From Noviherbaspirillum autotrophicum (lineage in GTDB: Bacteria; Pseudomonadota; Gammaproteobacteria; Burkholderiales; Burkholderiaceae_D), in NCBI RefSeq assembly GCF_000818395.1, contig NZ_JWJG01000028.1, forward strand, positions 248,001 to 312,000: a DNA stretch of 64,000 nt, read 5' to 3'. Below are positions 10,660 through 18,750 of the stretch, in pieces. The notes under the pieces were generated by a model. It saw only the letters and a list, made by a program, of their open reading frames with translations, was not told the DNA's origin and ran no database searches. Numbering within the stretch: position 1 is the first letter of the stretch; the number at the start of each line of letters is the position of its first letter. The position numbers were made by a program, and so were the translations under genes.

Positions 10660-11412
10660 CTACCCGAGCTTGCTCAGCACGAAAGCCGCAAGAAAGCCGA
10701 GCACCGTGATCAGGCCACTGAAATTATGGGCGGATTCGAACGCTTCCGGGATCATGGTATCGGCCAGCATGGTGAGGATGGCGCCTGCCGCCGACGCATT
10801 GGTCGCGGCGATCACTTCATCCGAAAAGCGGCTGAACACCGCGTAGCCGGCCCATGCCGCGATGCCGCATATCACGGCGATGCCCAGCCACAGCCCGAAG
10901 ATATAGCGGGCCGAGCGTCCTGCCTTCTTCATACCGGCCGCGCTCGACAGTCCCTCGGGTATATTCGACAGAAACACCGCCACCACCGCCACTATGCTGA
11001 CTGTGCCACCGGCGATCATGGAAACGCCGATGACAATCGATTCCGGGATGCCGTCCAGCAGTGACCCGACGGCGATCGCCATGCCGCTGCCGCTTTTCTG
11101 CGATTCGGATTGCTGCTGGGTGCCGGAGCGTTTGCGATGCTTCGCGCCATGCCGGGCAAGCACCACGTTGGCAAGCGTGTAGACTGCCGCACCGGCAACG
11201 AAACCGATGGCGGTCGCGTCGAACCCGCCGCGCTGGAAGGCTTCCTCCATCAGGTCCAGCGACAGCGCGGAAATCAGCACACCGCTGCCGAAAGCCATGA
11301 CCGCCGCCACGGCCCGTTGTGGCAAATGGGTGAAGTAGGCGATTCCCGCGCCGATCACCAGCGCGGAACCGGCCACCAGGCCCCACAGCAGGGACTGCAG
11401 GGAGAGCGACAT
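10660..11412 (-). CDS. ZIP family metal transporter
   Basis: 250-residue inner-membrane ZIP transporter, about eight helices, importing Zn or related divalent metals. The paired metal-site motifs are GSLLDGIPESIVIG in helix 4 and LSNIPEGLSS in helix 5. A charged Gln/Lys/Ser loop (about residues 85-110) lies between helices 3 and 4. It starts 3 bp after the DUF2795 stop. Having an importer next to two CDF exporters makes 7.8-11.6 kb a metal homeostasis block. Confidence 0.88.
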   Translation of the reverse strand: MSLSLQSLLWGLVAGSALVIGAGIAYFTHLPQRAVAAVMAFGSGVLISALSLDLMEEAFQRGGFDATAIGFVAGAAVYTLANVVLARHGAKHRKRSGTQQQSESQKSGSGMAIAVGSLLDGIPESIVIGVSMIAGGTVSIVAVVAVFLSNIPEGLSSAAGMKKAGRSARYIFGLWLGIAVICGIAAWAGYAVFSRFSDEVIAATNASAAGAILTMLADTMIPEAFESAHNFSGLITVLGFLAAFVLSKLG

Positions 11413-11415
11413 GGC

Positions 11416-11622
11416 TCAGTGGTGTTTCTTCTGTTCCTTCGACAGCGCCTGGCTGACATCGACCGGCGCTTCGTACTGTTCATCGGGCAGTTGCTCCAGC
11501 GAACTGCACACGTTCTCGTCGGCGCCCATCTTCTTGGCGTTTTCGAAGAGGGTGTTCTTGGATGCGGGATAGTCGACGCCCTTGAGGAATTTCTGTAGCT
11601 GGATGGGATTTATCTGAGACAT
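11416..11622 (-). CDS. DUF2795 small protein
   Basis: 68 soluble residues. The first 50 (NPIQLQKFLKGVDYPASK and following) match the DUF2795 pattern, a small helical domain common in betaproteobacteria, with a charged tail ending KEQKKHH. GGAGCAAACC precedes the ATG. First gene of the run with ZIP. Function unknown. Confidence 0.8.
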   Translation of the reverse strand: MSQINPIQLQKFLKGVDYPASKNTLFENAKKMGADENVCSSLEQLPDEQYEAPVDVSQALSKEQKKHH

Positions 11623-11968
11623 GGTTTGCTCCGAAAGAAATACAGCCGCACCACGCGGCCGCCAGCCCTGGCAGCAAGGCCCATACCAGTGACGCCATTC
11701 CGGGCCGTCCGGCTCTGATACGCCGGCATAGCTCGAACGTGCTGCAGGCGTGGCTTGTCTTGCTTCAAAAAATCAATTCCGACCAATACAAATTACACGG
11801 CATTTGTAAATCCTGACGCACCGCGAAGCGTTTTCATGCCGCTGATACTGATTCTGGTATTGGAGCAACGCGCGGCGCGATGCTGGTATGAATCATGCAA
11901 GAAATGAACTACGAGAGTCCGCATCCGGCCTTTCTCAAGTCAATCATTTCAACAAGAAAGGAACAATC
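11623..11968. other. intergenic region between divergent DUF2795 and BON genes
   Basis: 346 bp without a convincing gene. It should hold divergent promoters. I see one inverted repeat, ACAAAT at 11788-11793 and ATTTGT at 11802-11807, in an AT-rich patch, a possible operator. No other structure recognised. Confidence 0.5.
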
Positions 11969-12295
11969 ATGAAAGGTTCTAGATATCTGCTTCCGTTCGG
12001 TTTCGCCGTACTGCTTGCCGCCTGCGCACCGACCCAGACTTCGCGTTCAAGCGGCCAGGCGCTGGATGACGCATCGATCACCGCACGCGTAAAAACCGAG
12101 ATCGCGCAAAGCGAAAGCGTCGGCCAGGCGATGAAAGTCAACGTCGACACGTATCGCGGCGTCGTATCCCTGAGCGGATTCGTCGACAACCAGAAGCAGG
12201 CCAGCGACGCAGTGAAGGCGGCCAAGCAGGTGGCCGGCGTGGAAAAAGTGATCAATAACCTGGAAGTCAAACCGAGGGAATCGTCCGGCCGATGA
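11969..12295 (+). CDS. BON-domain lipoprotein
   Basis: 108-residue outer-membrane or periplasmic lipoprotein. The signal peptide ends in the lipobox LLAAC (Cys19), followed by one BON domain (about 35-105) with the conserved GVVSLSGFV and GVEKVINNL segments. BON domains bind phospholipid and appear in envelope-stress proteins such as OsmY. Start chosen at MKGSRY because AAGAAAGGA precedes it and the signal peptide begins there; an in-frame ATG 81 bp upstream is less likely. Confidence 0.87.
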   Translation: MKGSRYLLPFGFAVLLAACAPTQTSRSSGQALDDASITARVKTEIAQSESVGQAMKVNVDTYRGVVSLSGFVDNQKQASDAVKAAKQVAGVEKVINNLEVKPRESSGR

Positions 12296-12301
12296 TCCCA
12301 A

Positions 12302-12326
12302 GCGCCGCGCGTCTTGCGCGCGGTGC
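12302..12326. terminator. GC-rich hairpin, probable bidirectional terminator
   Basis: GCGCCGCGCG, loop TCTTG, CGCGCGGTGC: a 10 bp stem with one G-T pair, in the 38 bp gap between the convergent BON and VKOR genes. A short TTTT follows at 12330. The weak T-run makes it a moderate rather than strong intrinsic terminator. Confidence 0.5.
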
Positions 12327-12333
12327 AGCATTT

Positions 12334-13788
12334 TCAAACGAGAAAACGGTCCCATCCATCGTAGTGATGCCGAACCTGCCCGCGTGGGACCGCCAGCAAG
12401 AGCAGCAGGACCCCGACCACCGTGTCGGCGCCTGCGGCAACCCAGTGGCCGCCGCCGATGAACCAGGGAGCGGCGATCAGCCAGATACCGAACAGGAAGT
12501 TGATCATCCGGAGCGGTCGTGCCACCTCCGCGAACGATGCGATCGAAAAGGTAAATACCAGCGCGCCTGTCAGGTGGTCGCTGTTGGCAAGCGTCCCGCT
12601 GCTGTCGAGCGTGATGCGGGTAAACATTAACCACACGCCGAGCGCAGCTGACACGACCAGCGCCTTGGGCAGTGCCCGCGCCTGCTGCAGCAGGCGCGCA
12701 GCCTGCCATCCCCCGATTTCCAGTGGCGGTGACGGATCACGGCTGGCGCCGGTAACCGTGCCGCCGCGCCAGAACACATGCCACAGAGACTGGCTCTCGC
12801 TGCGTGCTCGGGACAGAAACTGCAGCATCGCCACGATTTCATCGAATGAGTACGGCAGCATGATCACCATTGCGGCGGCCGTGATCAGGCATAGCGTGCA
12901 CCAGGTACCGATCACGATCGGCTGGATGATGATGAAGAAGATGCTCACGGCGCCCAGCGGGATCACCAGCACGCCGAACATGCCCACCATCCAGGGCATG
13001 GTGCGCCAGCGGGCGCGCCCGCCCATCATGCCCGACAGCGCCTCCAGAAGGTAGCTGATTGCACCCAGTCCGGCGTCGGCCACGGGCCAGGCCTTCGAGA
13101 CGTTGGAGGTAATGATGCGCGCGGTGCCGCCGCCGAAGAACGGATCCCACACCTCGGAGATGTGGCCGAGCTGATAGGCCGTCAGTTGGCGCGCAAGCAG
13201 GAAGGAAAACAGCGCCAGCCCAATGATGGGCAGGCGCTGCGACCATGAAGACGGTGAATAGTCCCAGCCTGGCGGGATGTCTTCCTGCGACTGCATCGCT
13301 TCCATGCTCATGCCTGGCATCATCGGGACCAGGATGGAAAACGCAATCGCCAGTGCCCCGATCAGCCAGTCATTATTGGCCGAAGCCGCATCCGGCGCCC
13401 AGAACAGCAACGGCGCAAACAGCAGCCAGATACCGGTGAAGCAGGTGCCCCATTGAGCCCAGCGCATGCGCCAGGACAGCGATAGACTGCCAAAGACGAT
13501 CATCAGGAAGCCAGCGGCCATATCGCTGTACACGATCATCTGCGCGCGCTCGATCGGCGGCGGCAGATGGCGCTCCGCTGTCACACGTGCCACCTGAGGG
13601 CCGAAGCTGCCCGGGTCCAGGTAGCCGAGCATGGCGGGAGACGCAACCAGCCATGCGCCGAGTGCGATCACGGCGAAATGCACCCACAGCTTCTGCAAGT
13701 GATGCATGTACATCATCTGCATGTGCGGGCTGGCCATTTTCTTCATCGTGCCGTCGCCCGGCATATCGCGTCCGGATGCGTCATCCAT
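12334..13788 (-). CDS. VKOR-like domain between two SPW membrane-repeat regions
   Basis: 484-residue membrane protein with roughly twelve helices. N- and C-terminal parts each carry SPW-type helical repeats (WLVASPAMLGY near the start; GIWLIAAPWFIGG near the end). The middle holds a vitamin K epoxide reductase-like bundle with the active-site pair Cys297-Thr-Leu-Cys300. VKOR enzymes reoxidise disulfide-forming partners using quinone. I do not see the extra periplasmic loop cysteine pair of canonical VKORs, so electron transfer may differ. ATG 13788 preferred over GTG 13794 for ribosome-site spacing. Last gene of the minus-strand run. Confidence 0.8.
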   Translation of the reverse strand: MDDASGRDMPGDGTMKKMASPHMQMMYMHHLQKLWVHFAVIALGAWLVASPAMLGYLDPGSFGPQVARVTAERHLPPPIERAQMIVYSDMAAGFLMIVFGSLSLSWRMRWAQWGTCFTGIWLLFAPLLFWAPDAASANNDWLIGALAIAFSILVPMMPGMSMEAMQSQEDIPPGWDYSPSSWSQRLPIIGLALFSFLLARQLTAYQLGHISEVWDPFFGGGTARIITSNVSKAWPVADAGLGAISYLLEALSGMMGGRARWRTMPWMVGMFGVLVIPLGAVSIFFIIIQPIVIGTWCTLCLITAAAMVIMLPYSFDEIVAMLQFLSRARSESQSLWHVFWRGGTVTGASRDPSPPLEIGGWQAARLLQQARALPKALVVSAALGVWLMFTRITLDSSGTLANSDHLTGALVFTFSIASFAEVARPLRMINFLFGIWLIAAPWFIGGGHWVAAGADTVVGVLLLLLAVPRGQVRHHYDGWDRFLV

Positions 13789-13824
13789 GCGCACCTGCCT
13801 TCTCGCTGCGGCCGAACGAAAGCA

Positions 13825-14292
13825 TCAGCGCGCGCAGCTGATCTTCAGCGAATCGATCGACTGCGTGAACTTCAGTCCCTTGCGCAGCTGCGGCTCGCGG
13901 GTGCCGGGCCGCAGGGTCGCGGTCTGATGCCGGTATGACTCGTTTTCGTATACCGCGACAGTGGCCTTCGGTCCGACGATCACGCTCTCCGTCTTGTGTT
14001 TCCAATCCACGCCTCCGGCCGGCGCGTGCAGCGACGGCAGTTCCACTGGCCCGGCGATGGTCAGGTCGTCGACTCCCTGGTAATTGGGTTCCGGAAACAG
14101 GCGCACCCAGCAGCCTTTGGCCAGCGTCGGGTCGGTGCGTACTTCCGTGGGCGCGATGATGAATAGCGGTGGGATGACCGGCGTAGCGAGATTCTCGTTC
14201 TTGACACCCCCGGTATTCTGCGCCGACACGGGCGGTATGCAACAAACAGTCGCTGCGACGAACAGCAGCGCCAGCGGTCCAGGTTTCAGCAT
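13825..14292 (-). CDS. secreted beta/gamma-crystallin-like protein
   Basis: 155 residues with a signal peptide ending at VSAQN and CGGAGGC before the ATG. The mature part has two Greek-key-like segments: one around residues 58-75 (VRLFPEPNYQGVDDL) and a second around VAVYENESYRHQTATL, each with the aromatic/Gly pattern of beta/gamma-crystallin motifs, which bind calcium in microbial members. A C-terminal SLKISC carries a lone Cys. Encoded between the transducer homologue and the VKOR protein. Function unknown; an envelope stability or ligand-binding role is a guess. Confidence 0.65.
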   Translation of the reverse strand: MLKPGPLALLFVAATVCCIPPVSAQNTGGVKNENLATPVIPPLFIIAPTEVRTDPTLAKGCWVRLFPEPNYQGVDDLTIAGPVELPSLHAPAGGVDWKHKTESVIVGPKATVAVYENESYRHQTATLRPGTREPQLRKGLKFTQSIDSLKISCAR

Positions 14293-14339
14293 GATGCCTC
14301 CGATCGGTTTGGGGTCAATGTTTTGCGCAGCTGCCGGTC

Positions 14340-14714
14340 TCAGTCTGTGCCATAGGCAATGGTCGACAGCAGCGCCAGCTCGGCCTGGCGCGAGTCGAGG
14401 CGGGTATGTTGCACCACCACTGGCACGTCGGACTCGATGACGCTGGCGTAATCGGTGCCGGGCGGGATGGGCTCCGGGTCGCGCAGGTCGTTGAAACGCA
14501 GGTGCAGCGTGCGGCGTGCCGGTACCGCCACGCGGTACGGGCCGGCCGGGGATCGGTCCTTGAAAAAGATGGTGATGGCGATCTGCGCCGGATCGTCGCC
14601 CGCGTTCAGGATGCAGGCCGCCTCGTGGCTGACCAATTCGCGGCTGGTGCCGGTGCTTTGCGGCGGGATGTAACCTTCGGCAATCGCCCAGCGCCGTTTT
14701 CCGATAGCGTCCAA
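14340..14714 (-). CDS. sensory rhodopsin transducer (ASRT) family protein
   Basis: 124-residue soluble protein closely resembling the Anabaena sensory rhodopsin transducer in length and in the segments RWAIAEGYIP, PARRTLHLRFNDL, VVVQHTRLDSRQAE and ALLSTIAYGTD (recalled, not aligned by search). ASRT is a beta-sandwich tetramer that binds a microbial rhodopsin and is reported to bind DNA and perhaps sugars. No rhodopsin gene is in this window. No ATG is available; a TTG five bases after GGAGG gives exactly the ASRT start. It begins 14 bp after the flavin/Fe-S oxidoreductase stop, so it shares that transcript. Confidence 0.85.
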   Translation of the reverse strand: MDAIGKRRWAIAEGYIPPQSTGTSRELVSHEAACILNAGDDPAQIAITIFFKDRSPAGPYRVAVPARRTLHLRFNDLRDPEPIPPGTDYASVIESDVPVVVQHTRLDSRQAELALLSTIAYGTD

Positions 14715-14728
14715 TTGCGCCTCCGTGG

Positions 14729-17659
14729 TTAATGTTTTCCATCCTGCTGATGCAGCGCCATGCGCAATACCTGCGCCAGGTGCAGCGGTTCGGCGTCGGT
14801 CGTCTGCAGCAGCTGCTCGCGGCAGCTGAAGCCGTCGGCGATGACCAGCGTCCCGTCCGGCGCGTTGCGCACCGCCGGCAGCAGCACGCGTTCGGCGCAC
14901 TGCATCGAGACGGCATACTTTTCCTTTTCGAAGCCGAACGATCCGGCCATGCCGCAACATCCCGAGTCGAGAAGGTCGAAGTCGAGCCCCAGCTTGTTCA
15001 TCACCGACACCTCGGCATCCATCTTCAGCACGGACTTGTGATGGCAGTGGCCATGCACGACGGCGTGCCGTTCCAGCTTCGGAAACGGAAAGCCGTCGGC
15101 TTCCCGTTCCAGGAATTCACTCAGCAGGAACACCTTTTCCCGCAGCCGCTTGGCCTGCTCGTTGCGGGCCAGCAGGTCCGGCATCTCTTCGCGGAATACC
15201 GATACGCAGGCCGGCTCCAGTCCGACGATAGGGGTGCCAGCCCGGATGTCGTCGGCGAGCACATCCAGCACGCGCTCCAGGTAGCTTTTGGCGCGGTCGA
15301 GCATGCCGAATTCGTACAGGGGACGCCCGCAGCACAGGTGCACTTTCGGAATCGCGACGTCGAAGCCGGCGTGCTCCAGCACTTCGAGTGCGGCCCGCGC
15401 CGTATCGGGATGGAAGTAGTTGTTGAAAGTGTCCGGCCACAGGATGATCCGGCGCCGCCCCTGTTGCTTGCGCGGGTGCTTGCCGTACCAGGAGGCGAAC
15501 GATTCGCCTGCCAGCGAGGTGATGCGGCGCTGCGGCGCGATACCGACGATTTTTTTCGCCAGCGCGGCGAACGGCTCGCGCTGCGTGAGGAAGTTGGCAA
15601 GGCCCGGCGCATGCGACGCCATCCTCGCCCAGCGGTCGATCAGCCCGAAGGCATAGGCACTCGCCGGCCGCAGGCGGCCTTCATAGTAATGCGACATGAA
15701 TTCCGCCTTGTAGGTCGCCATGTCGACATTGACCGGGCATTCGCCCTTGCAGCCCTTGCAGGACAGGCACAGGTCGAGCGCCTCGTGCACGGACTCATTC
15801 TTCCAGCCGCCGGTGATGACCTCGCCGCGCACCATCTCGAACAACAAGTGCGCCCGCCCGCGAGTGGAGTGCATTTCTTCCCGCGTGGCCATGTAGCTCG
15901 GGCACATCGTGCCTTCCTTTTTGCGGCACTCGCCGACGCCGACGCAACGCAGTAGCGTACGCGAGAAATCGCCGTTGTCGCGCGGATAATGGAAATGCAC
16001 TGGCAGCACCGGCGGATTGTAATCGGTGCCCAGCCGCAGGTTTTCATCGGCTCGATAGGCGCCGACGACTTTGCCCGGATTCATTTTCCAGTGCGGATCC
16101 CAGATCCCCTTGAACTCGCGGAATGCCTGCATCAGTTCGTCGCCGAACATGATCGGCAGCAGCTCCGCCTTGGACTGGCCATCCCCATGCTCGCCCGAGA
16201 TCGAGCCGCCCAGGCTCACCACCAAGCGCGCCGCTTCATGCAGGAATGCGCGGAAAGTGCGGATGCCGTCCGCCGTCTCCAGGTCGAAGTCGATACGCGT
16301 ATGCACGCATCCCTGCCCGAAGTGGCCGTACAGGTCGCAGGCATAGCCGTATTTCTCGAACAGCGCGCGCAGCTTGCGCAAGTACTGGCCGAGGTTCTCG
16401 GGCGGCACTGCGGAGTCCTCCCATCCTTCCCACGTGATCGGCTTGTCGGGCACGTGCGCGGTGGCGCCCAGCCCCGATTCGCGCACCTTCCAAAGCATCT
16501 TTTCCACGGGCGGATCGTCGAACAGCTTCATCGACGGCGGATGTTCGGCCTGCTTCAAGGCCTCCATCAGGCGCCGCGCCTGCGCATCCGAGTCGCCCTT
16601 GCTGTCGCCGCCGAATTCGACCAGCAGCCAGCCGCCGCCCTCAGGCAGCAGCTTCACGTTGTCCGGATGCAGATGGACGGCGGTCATGTCGGCGATCAGG
16701 CGGTCGTCCATGCCTTCCAGCGCGATTGGCTTGTGGCGCAGGACTTCCGGCACATGGTCGCCGGCCTCGTACACGTCCTTGTAGCCGAGCACCAGCAGCG
16801 AGCGGGCCGCCGGATTGTCGAGCAGGCGCACCTTGGCTTCGAGGATCACCACGCAGGTGGCTTCGGAGCCGACCAGCGCCTGCGCCACATGGAATCCATG
16901 CTCTGGCAGCAACGCTTCCAGGTTATAGCCGGACACGCGCCGCGGAATCTGCGGAAAGCGGCCCCGGATCTGGTTGGCGTAACGGTCGCGCAGCTTTTGC
17001 AGATGTGCGTAGATGTCGCCGCGCCGGCCCGGCTGGGCGAGGATCTCTTGCAGCTGTTCGTCGGAGGTGGCGCCGACCGTCATGCGGGTGCCGTCGTAGG
17101 TGAGGACGTCGAGCTCGATGATGTTGTGCACGGTCTCGCCGCCCATGACGGAATGCGGGCCGCAGGAATTATTGCCGATCATGCCGCCCAGCGTATTGTG
17201 GTTGTGCGTGGCCGGGTCGGGCGCGAAGGTCAACCCCTGCTTTTCCGCCGCATGGCGCAGGTCGTCGAGCACGCAGCCGGGCTGCACGCGCGCGGTTTTG
17301 GTCCGACTGTCGACCTCCAGCACCCGGTTCAGGTACTTGGAAAAGTCCATCACCACCGCGACGTTGCAGCACTGCCCGCACAGGCTGGTGCCGCCGCCGC
17401 GCGAAAGCACCGGCGCGCCGTAGCGGTAGCACAGGCGCACCGTCTCGATCACATCCTCGATCGTGCGCGGGATCACCACGCCGATCGGCACTTGCCGGTA
17501 GTTCGATGCATCGGCCGCGTACAGCGCGCGGCTGCCGCTGTCGAATCGCACTTCGCCGGCGATGCTGCGCCTGAGCTCGGCTTCCAGCTGTTTCATGTCG
17601 CCGAATCCCGCCGAAAGCGGCGGCGCACTTGATTTCGTGTCGACTAGACCTCGTAACAT
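14729..17659 (-). CDS. D-lactate dehydrogenase-like FAD/Fe-S oxidoreductase
   Basis: 976-residue fusion. The N-terminal FAD_binding_4 domain (about 40-270, SRGGGTSLCGQ) and FAD-oxidase C domain (to about 580) are followed by a two-cluster ferredoxin region (CVGVGECRKKEGTMC; CLSCKGCKGECPVN) and CCG domains (LCCGRP; GHCHHKS; DSGCCGM). This is the layout of DLD/glycolate oxidase-type enzymes that oxidise a 2-hydroxyacid and pass electrons to quinone. Start at MLRGLVD chosen because AGGAGG precedes it; it overlaps the upstream gene by 16 bp. Exact substrate unknown; D-lactate or another 2-hydroxyacid is likely. Confidence 0.85.
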   Translation of the reverse strand: MLRGLVDTKSSAPPLSAGFGDMKQLEAELRRSIAGEVRFDSGSRALYAADASNYRQVPIGVVIPRTIEDVIETVRLCYRYGAPVLSRGGGTSLCGQCCNVAVVMDFSKYLNRVLEVDSRTKTARVQPGCVLDDLRHAAEKQGLTFAPDPATHNHNTLGGMIGNNSCGPHSVMGGETVHNIIELDVLTYDGTRMTVGATSDEQLQEILAQPGRRGDIYAHLQKLRDRYANQIRGRFPQIPRRVSGYNLEALLPEHGFHVAQALVGSEATCVVILEAKVRLLDNPAARSLLVLGYKDVYEAGDHVPEVLRHKPIALEGMDDRLIADMTAVHLHPDNVKLLPEGGGWLLVEFGGDSKGDSDAQARRLMEALKQAEHPPSMKLFDDPPVEKMLWKVRESGLGATAHVPDKPITWEGWEDSAVPPENLGQYLRKLRALFEKYGYACDLYGHFGQGCVHTRIDFDLETADGIRTFRAFLHEAARLVVSLGGSISGEHGDGQSKAELLPIMFGDELMQAFREFKGIWDPHWKMNPGKVVGAYRADENLRLGTDYNPPVLPVHFHYPRDNGDFSRTLLRCVGVGECRKKEGTMCPSYMATREEMHSTRGRAHLLFEMVRGEVITGGWKNESVHEALDLCLSCKGCKGECPVNVDMATYKAEFMSHYYEGRLRPASAYAFGLIDRWARMASHAPGLANFLTQREPFAALAKKIVGIAPQRRITSLAGESFASWYGKHPRKQQGRRRIILWPDTFNNYFHPDTARAALEVLEHAGFDVAIPKVHLCCGRPLYEFGMLDRAKSYLERVLDVLADDIRAGTPIVGLEPACVSVFREEMPDLLARNEQAKRLREKVFLLSEFLEREADGFPFPKLERHAVVHGHCHHKSVLKMDAEVSVMNKLGLDFDLLDSGCCGMAGSFGFEKEKYAVSMQCAERVLLPAVRNAPDGTLVIADGFSCREQLLQTTDAEPLHLAQVLRMALHQQDGKH

Positions 17660-18747
17660 CTCGCCTCCTGGCGCTTGAATTCGATGCCCAGACCGGGCCG
17701 TGCCATGTCCGGCGCCAGCATGCCGTTGTCCGGCACGGCCGCGCCTTCGAACAGCATCTGCTCGATGCGCGCATGGTCGTGGAAGTATTCGAGATGGATG
17801 GCGGGACGCGCCGCGCACACCAGCGGCAGATGCAACGCCGGCGCGCAGTGGCTCGACAGCGGAACGCCCGAGGCTTCGCACAGGGCAGCGGCGCCGAGAA
17901 AACCGGTGATGCCGCCGCAGCGCGTCGCGTCCGCCTGCAGCACGTCGACCGCCTGCGCCTCCAGCATGCGGCGAAAATAGGGCAGGTCGTAGCCGTATTC
18001 GCCCGCCGACACCGCCATCCCCGGTGGGCCGTCGTCGCGCAGCAGGCGAAGCCCGGCCAAATCGTCCGACGACACCGGTTCCTCGAACCAGGTCACGTCG
18101 TGCTGCGCGAAATCGTGGGCGAACGCGAGCGCCTGCTTGCGCGTATAGGAGCCGTTGGCGTCGACGAATAGTTCGGCGCCGGGGCCGATCGCTTCGCGCG
18201 CGGCACGCACCCGCGCCAGATCATGTGCCGGATCGCGCCCGATCTTCATCTTTACGTAGCGCATGCCGCTGTTGGCCCAGTCGCCCAGCTGCCGCTGCAG
18301 GCGTTCTTCCGCATAGCTGGTGAAACCGCCGCTGCCGTAGACCGGGATAGCCGGCCGGGCCGGCCCCAGCAGCGCCGCCAGCGACATGTTGAGCAGCTTG
18401 CCCTTCAAGTCCCAGAGCGCGACGTCGACCGCCGAGATCGCCATGGAACAGATGCCGGGGCGGCCAAGATTGCGGATCGCTATCGCCATGTCCTGCCAGC
18501 GCGCATTGATCGACAGTGCGTCGCGCCCGTGCAGCAAGGGCGCGAGCTTGTCGCGGATCAGGGCGGCGGTGGCGGTATCGGCATAGGTGTAGCCGATGCC
18601 GGATGCGCCGCCGGCGTTGATGCGCACCAGCACCAGCGTGGTCGAATCCCATTCCAGCGTGCCATCAGACTCCGGAGCGTCGGTGGGGATGATGTACGCC
18701 GATACGCCGACATGCACGATCGGCTCGGGCGGGTGCAGCGCGGACAT
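17644..18747 (-). CDS. enolase-superfamily (mandelate racemase/muconate cycloisomerase) protein
   Basis: 367 residues. The capping domain (1-125) precedes a TIM barrel with the catalytic-lysine strand YVKMKIGRD, metal ligands in LFVDANGSY and WFEEPVSSDD, and a third ligand region near SAGEYGYDL. This subgroup abstracts the alpha proton of a carboxylate, often an acid-sugar dehydration or racemisation. It starts 3 bp after the TPP enzyme stop and overlaps the flavin/Fe-S enzyme start, so the three probably act on related 2-hydroxy or 2-keto acids. Specific reaction unknown. Confidence 0.85.
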   Translation of the reverse strand: MSALHPPEPIVHVGVSAYIIPTDAPESDGTLEWDSTTLVLVRINAGGASGIGYTYADTATAALIRDKLAPLLHGRDALSINARWQDMAIAIRNLGRPGICSMAISAVDVALWDLKGKLLNMSLAALLGPARPAIPVYGSGGFTSYAEERLQRQLGDWANSGMRYVKMKIGRDPAHDLARVRAAREAIGPGAELFVDANGSYTRKQALAFAHDFAQHDVTWFEEPVSSDDLAGLRLLRDDGPPGMAVSAGEYGYDLPYFRRMLEAQAVDVLQADATRCGGITGFLGAAALCEASGVPLSSHCAPALHLPLVCAARPAIHLEYFHDHARIEQMLFEGAAVPDNGMLAPDMARPGLGIEFKRQEARCYEV

Positions 18748-18750
18748 GAC

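Noticed and set aside
15989-17632. 547-codon plus-strand frame opposite the FAD/Fe-S enzyme
   Set aside because: Antisense to a well-defined flavin/Fe-S gene; composition is typical of a shadow frame.
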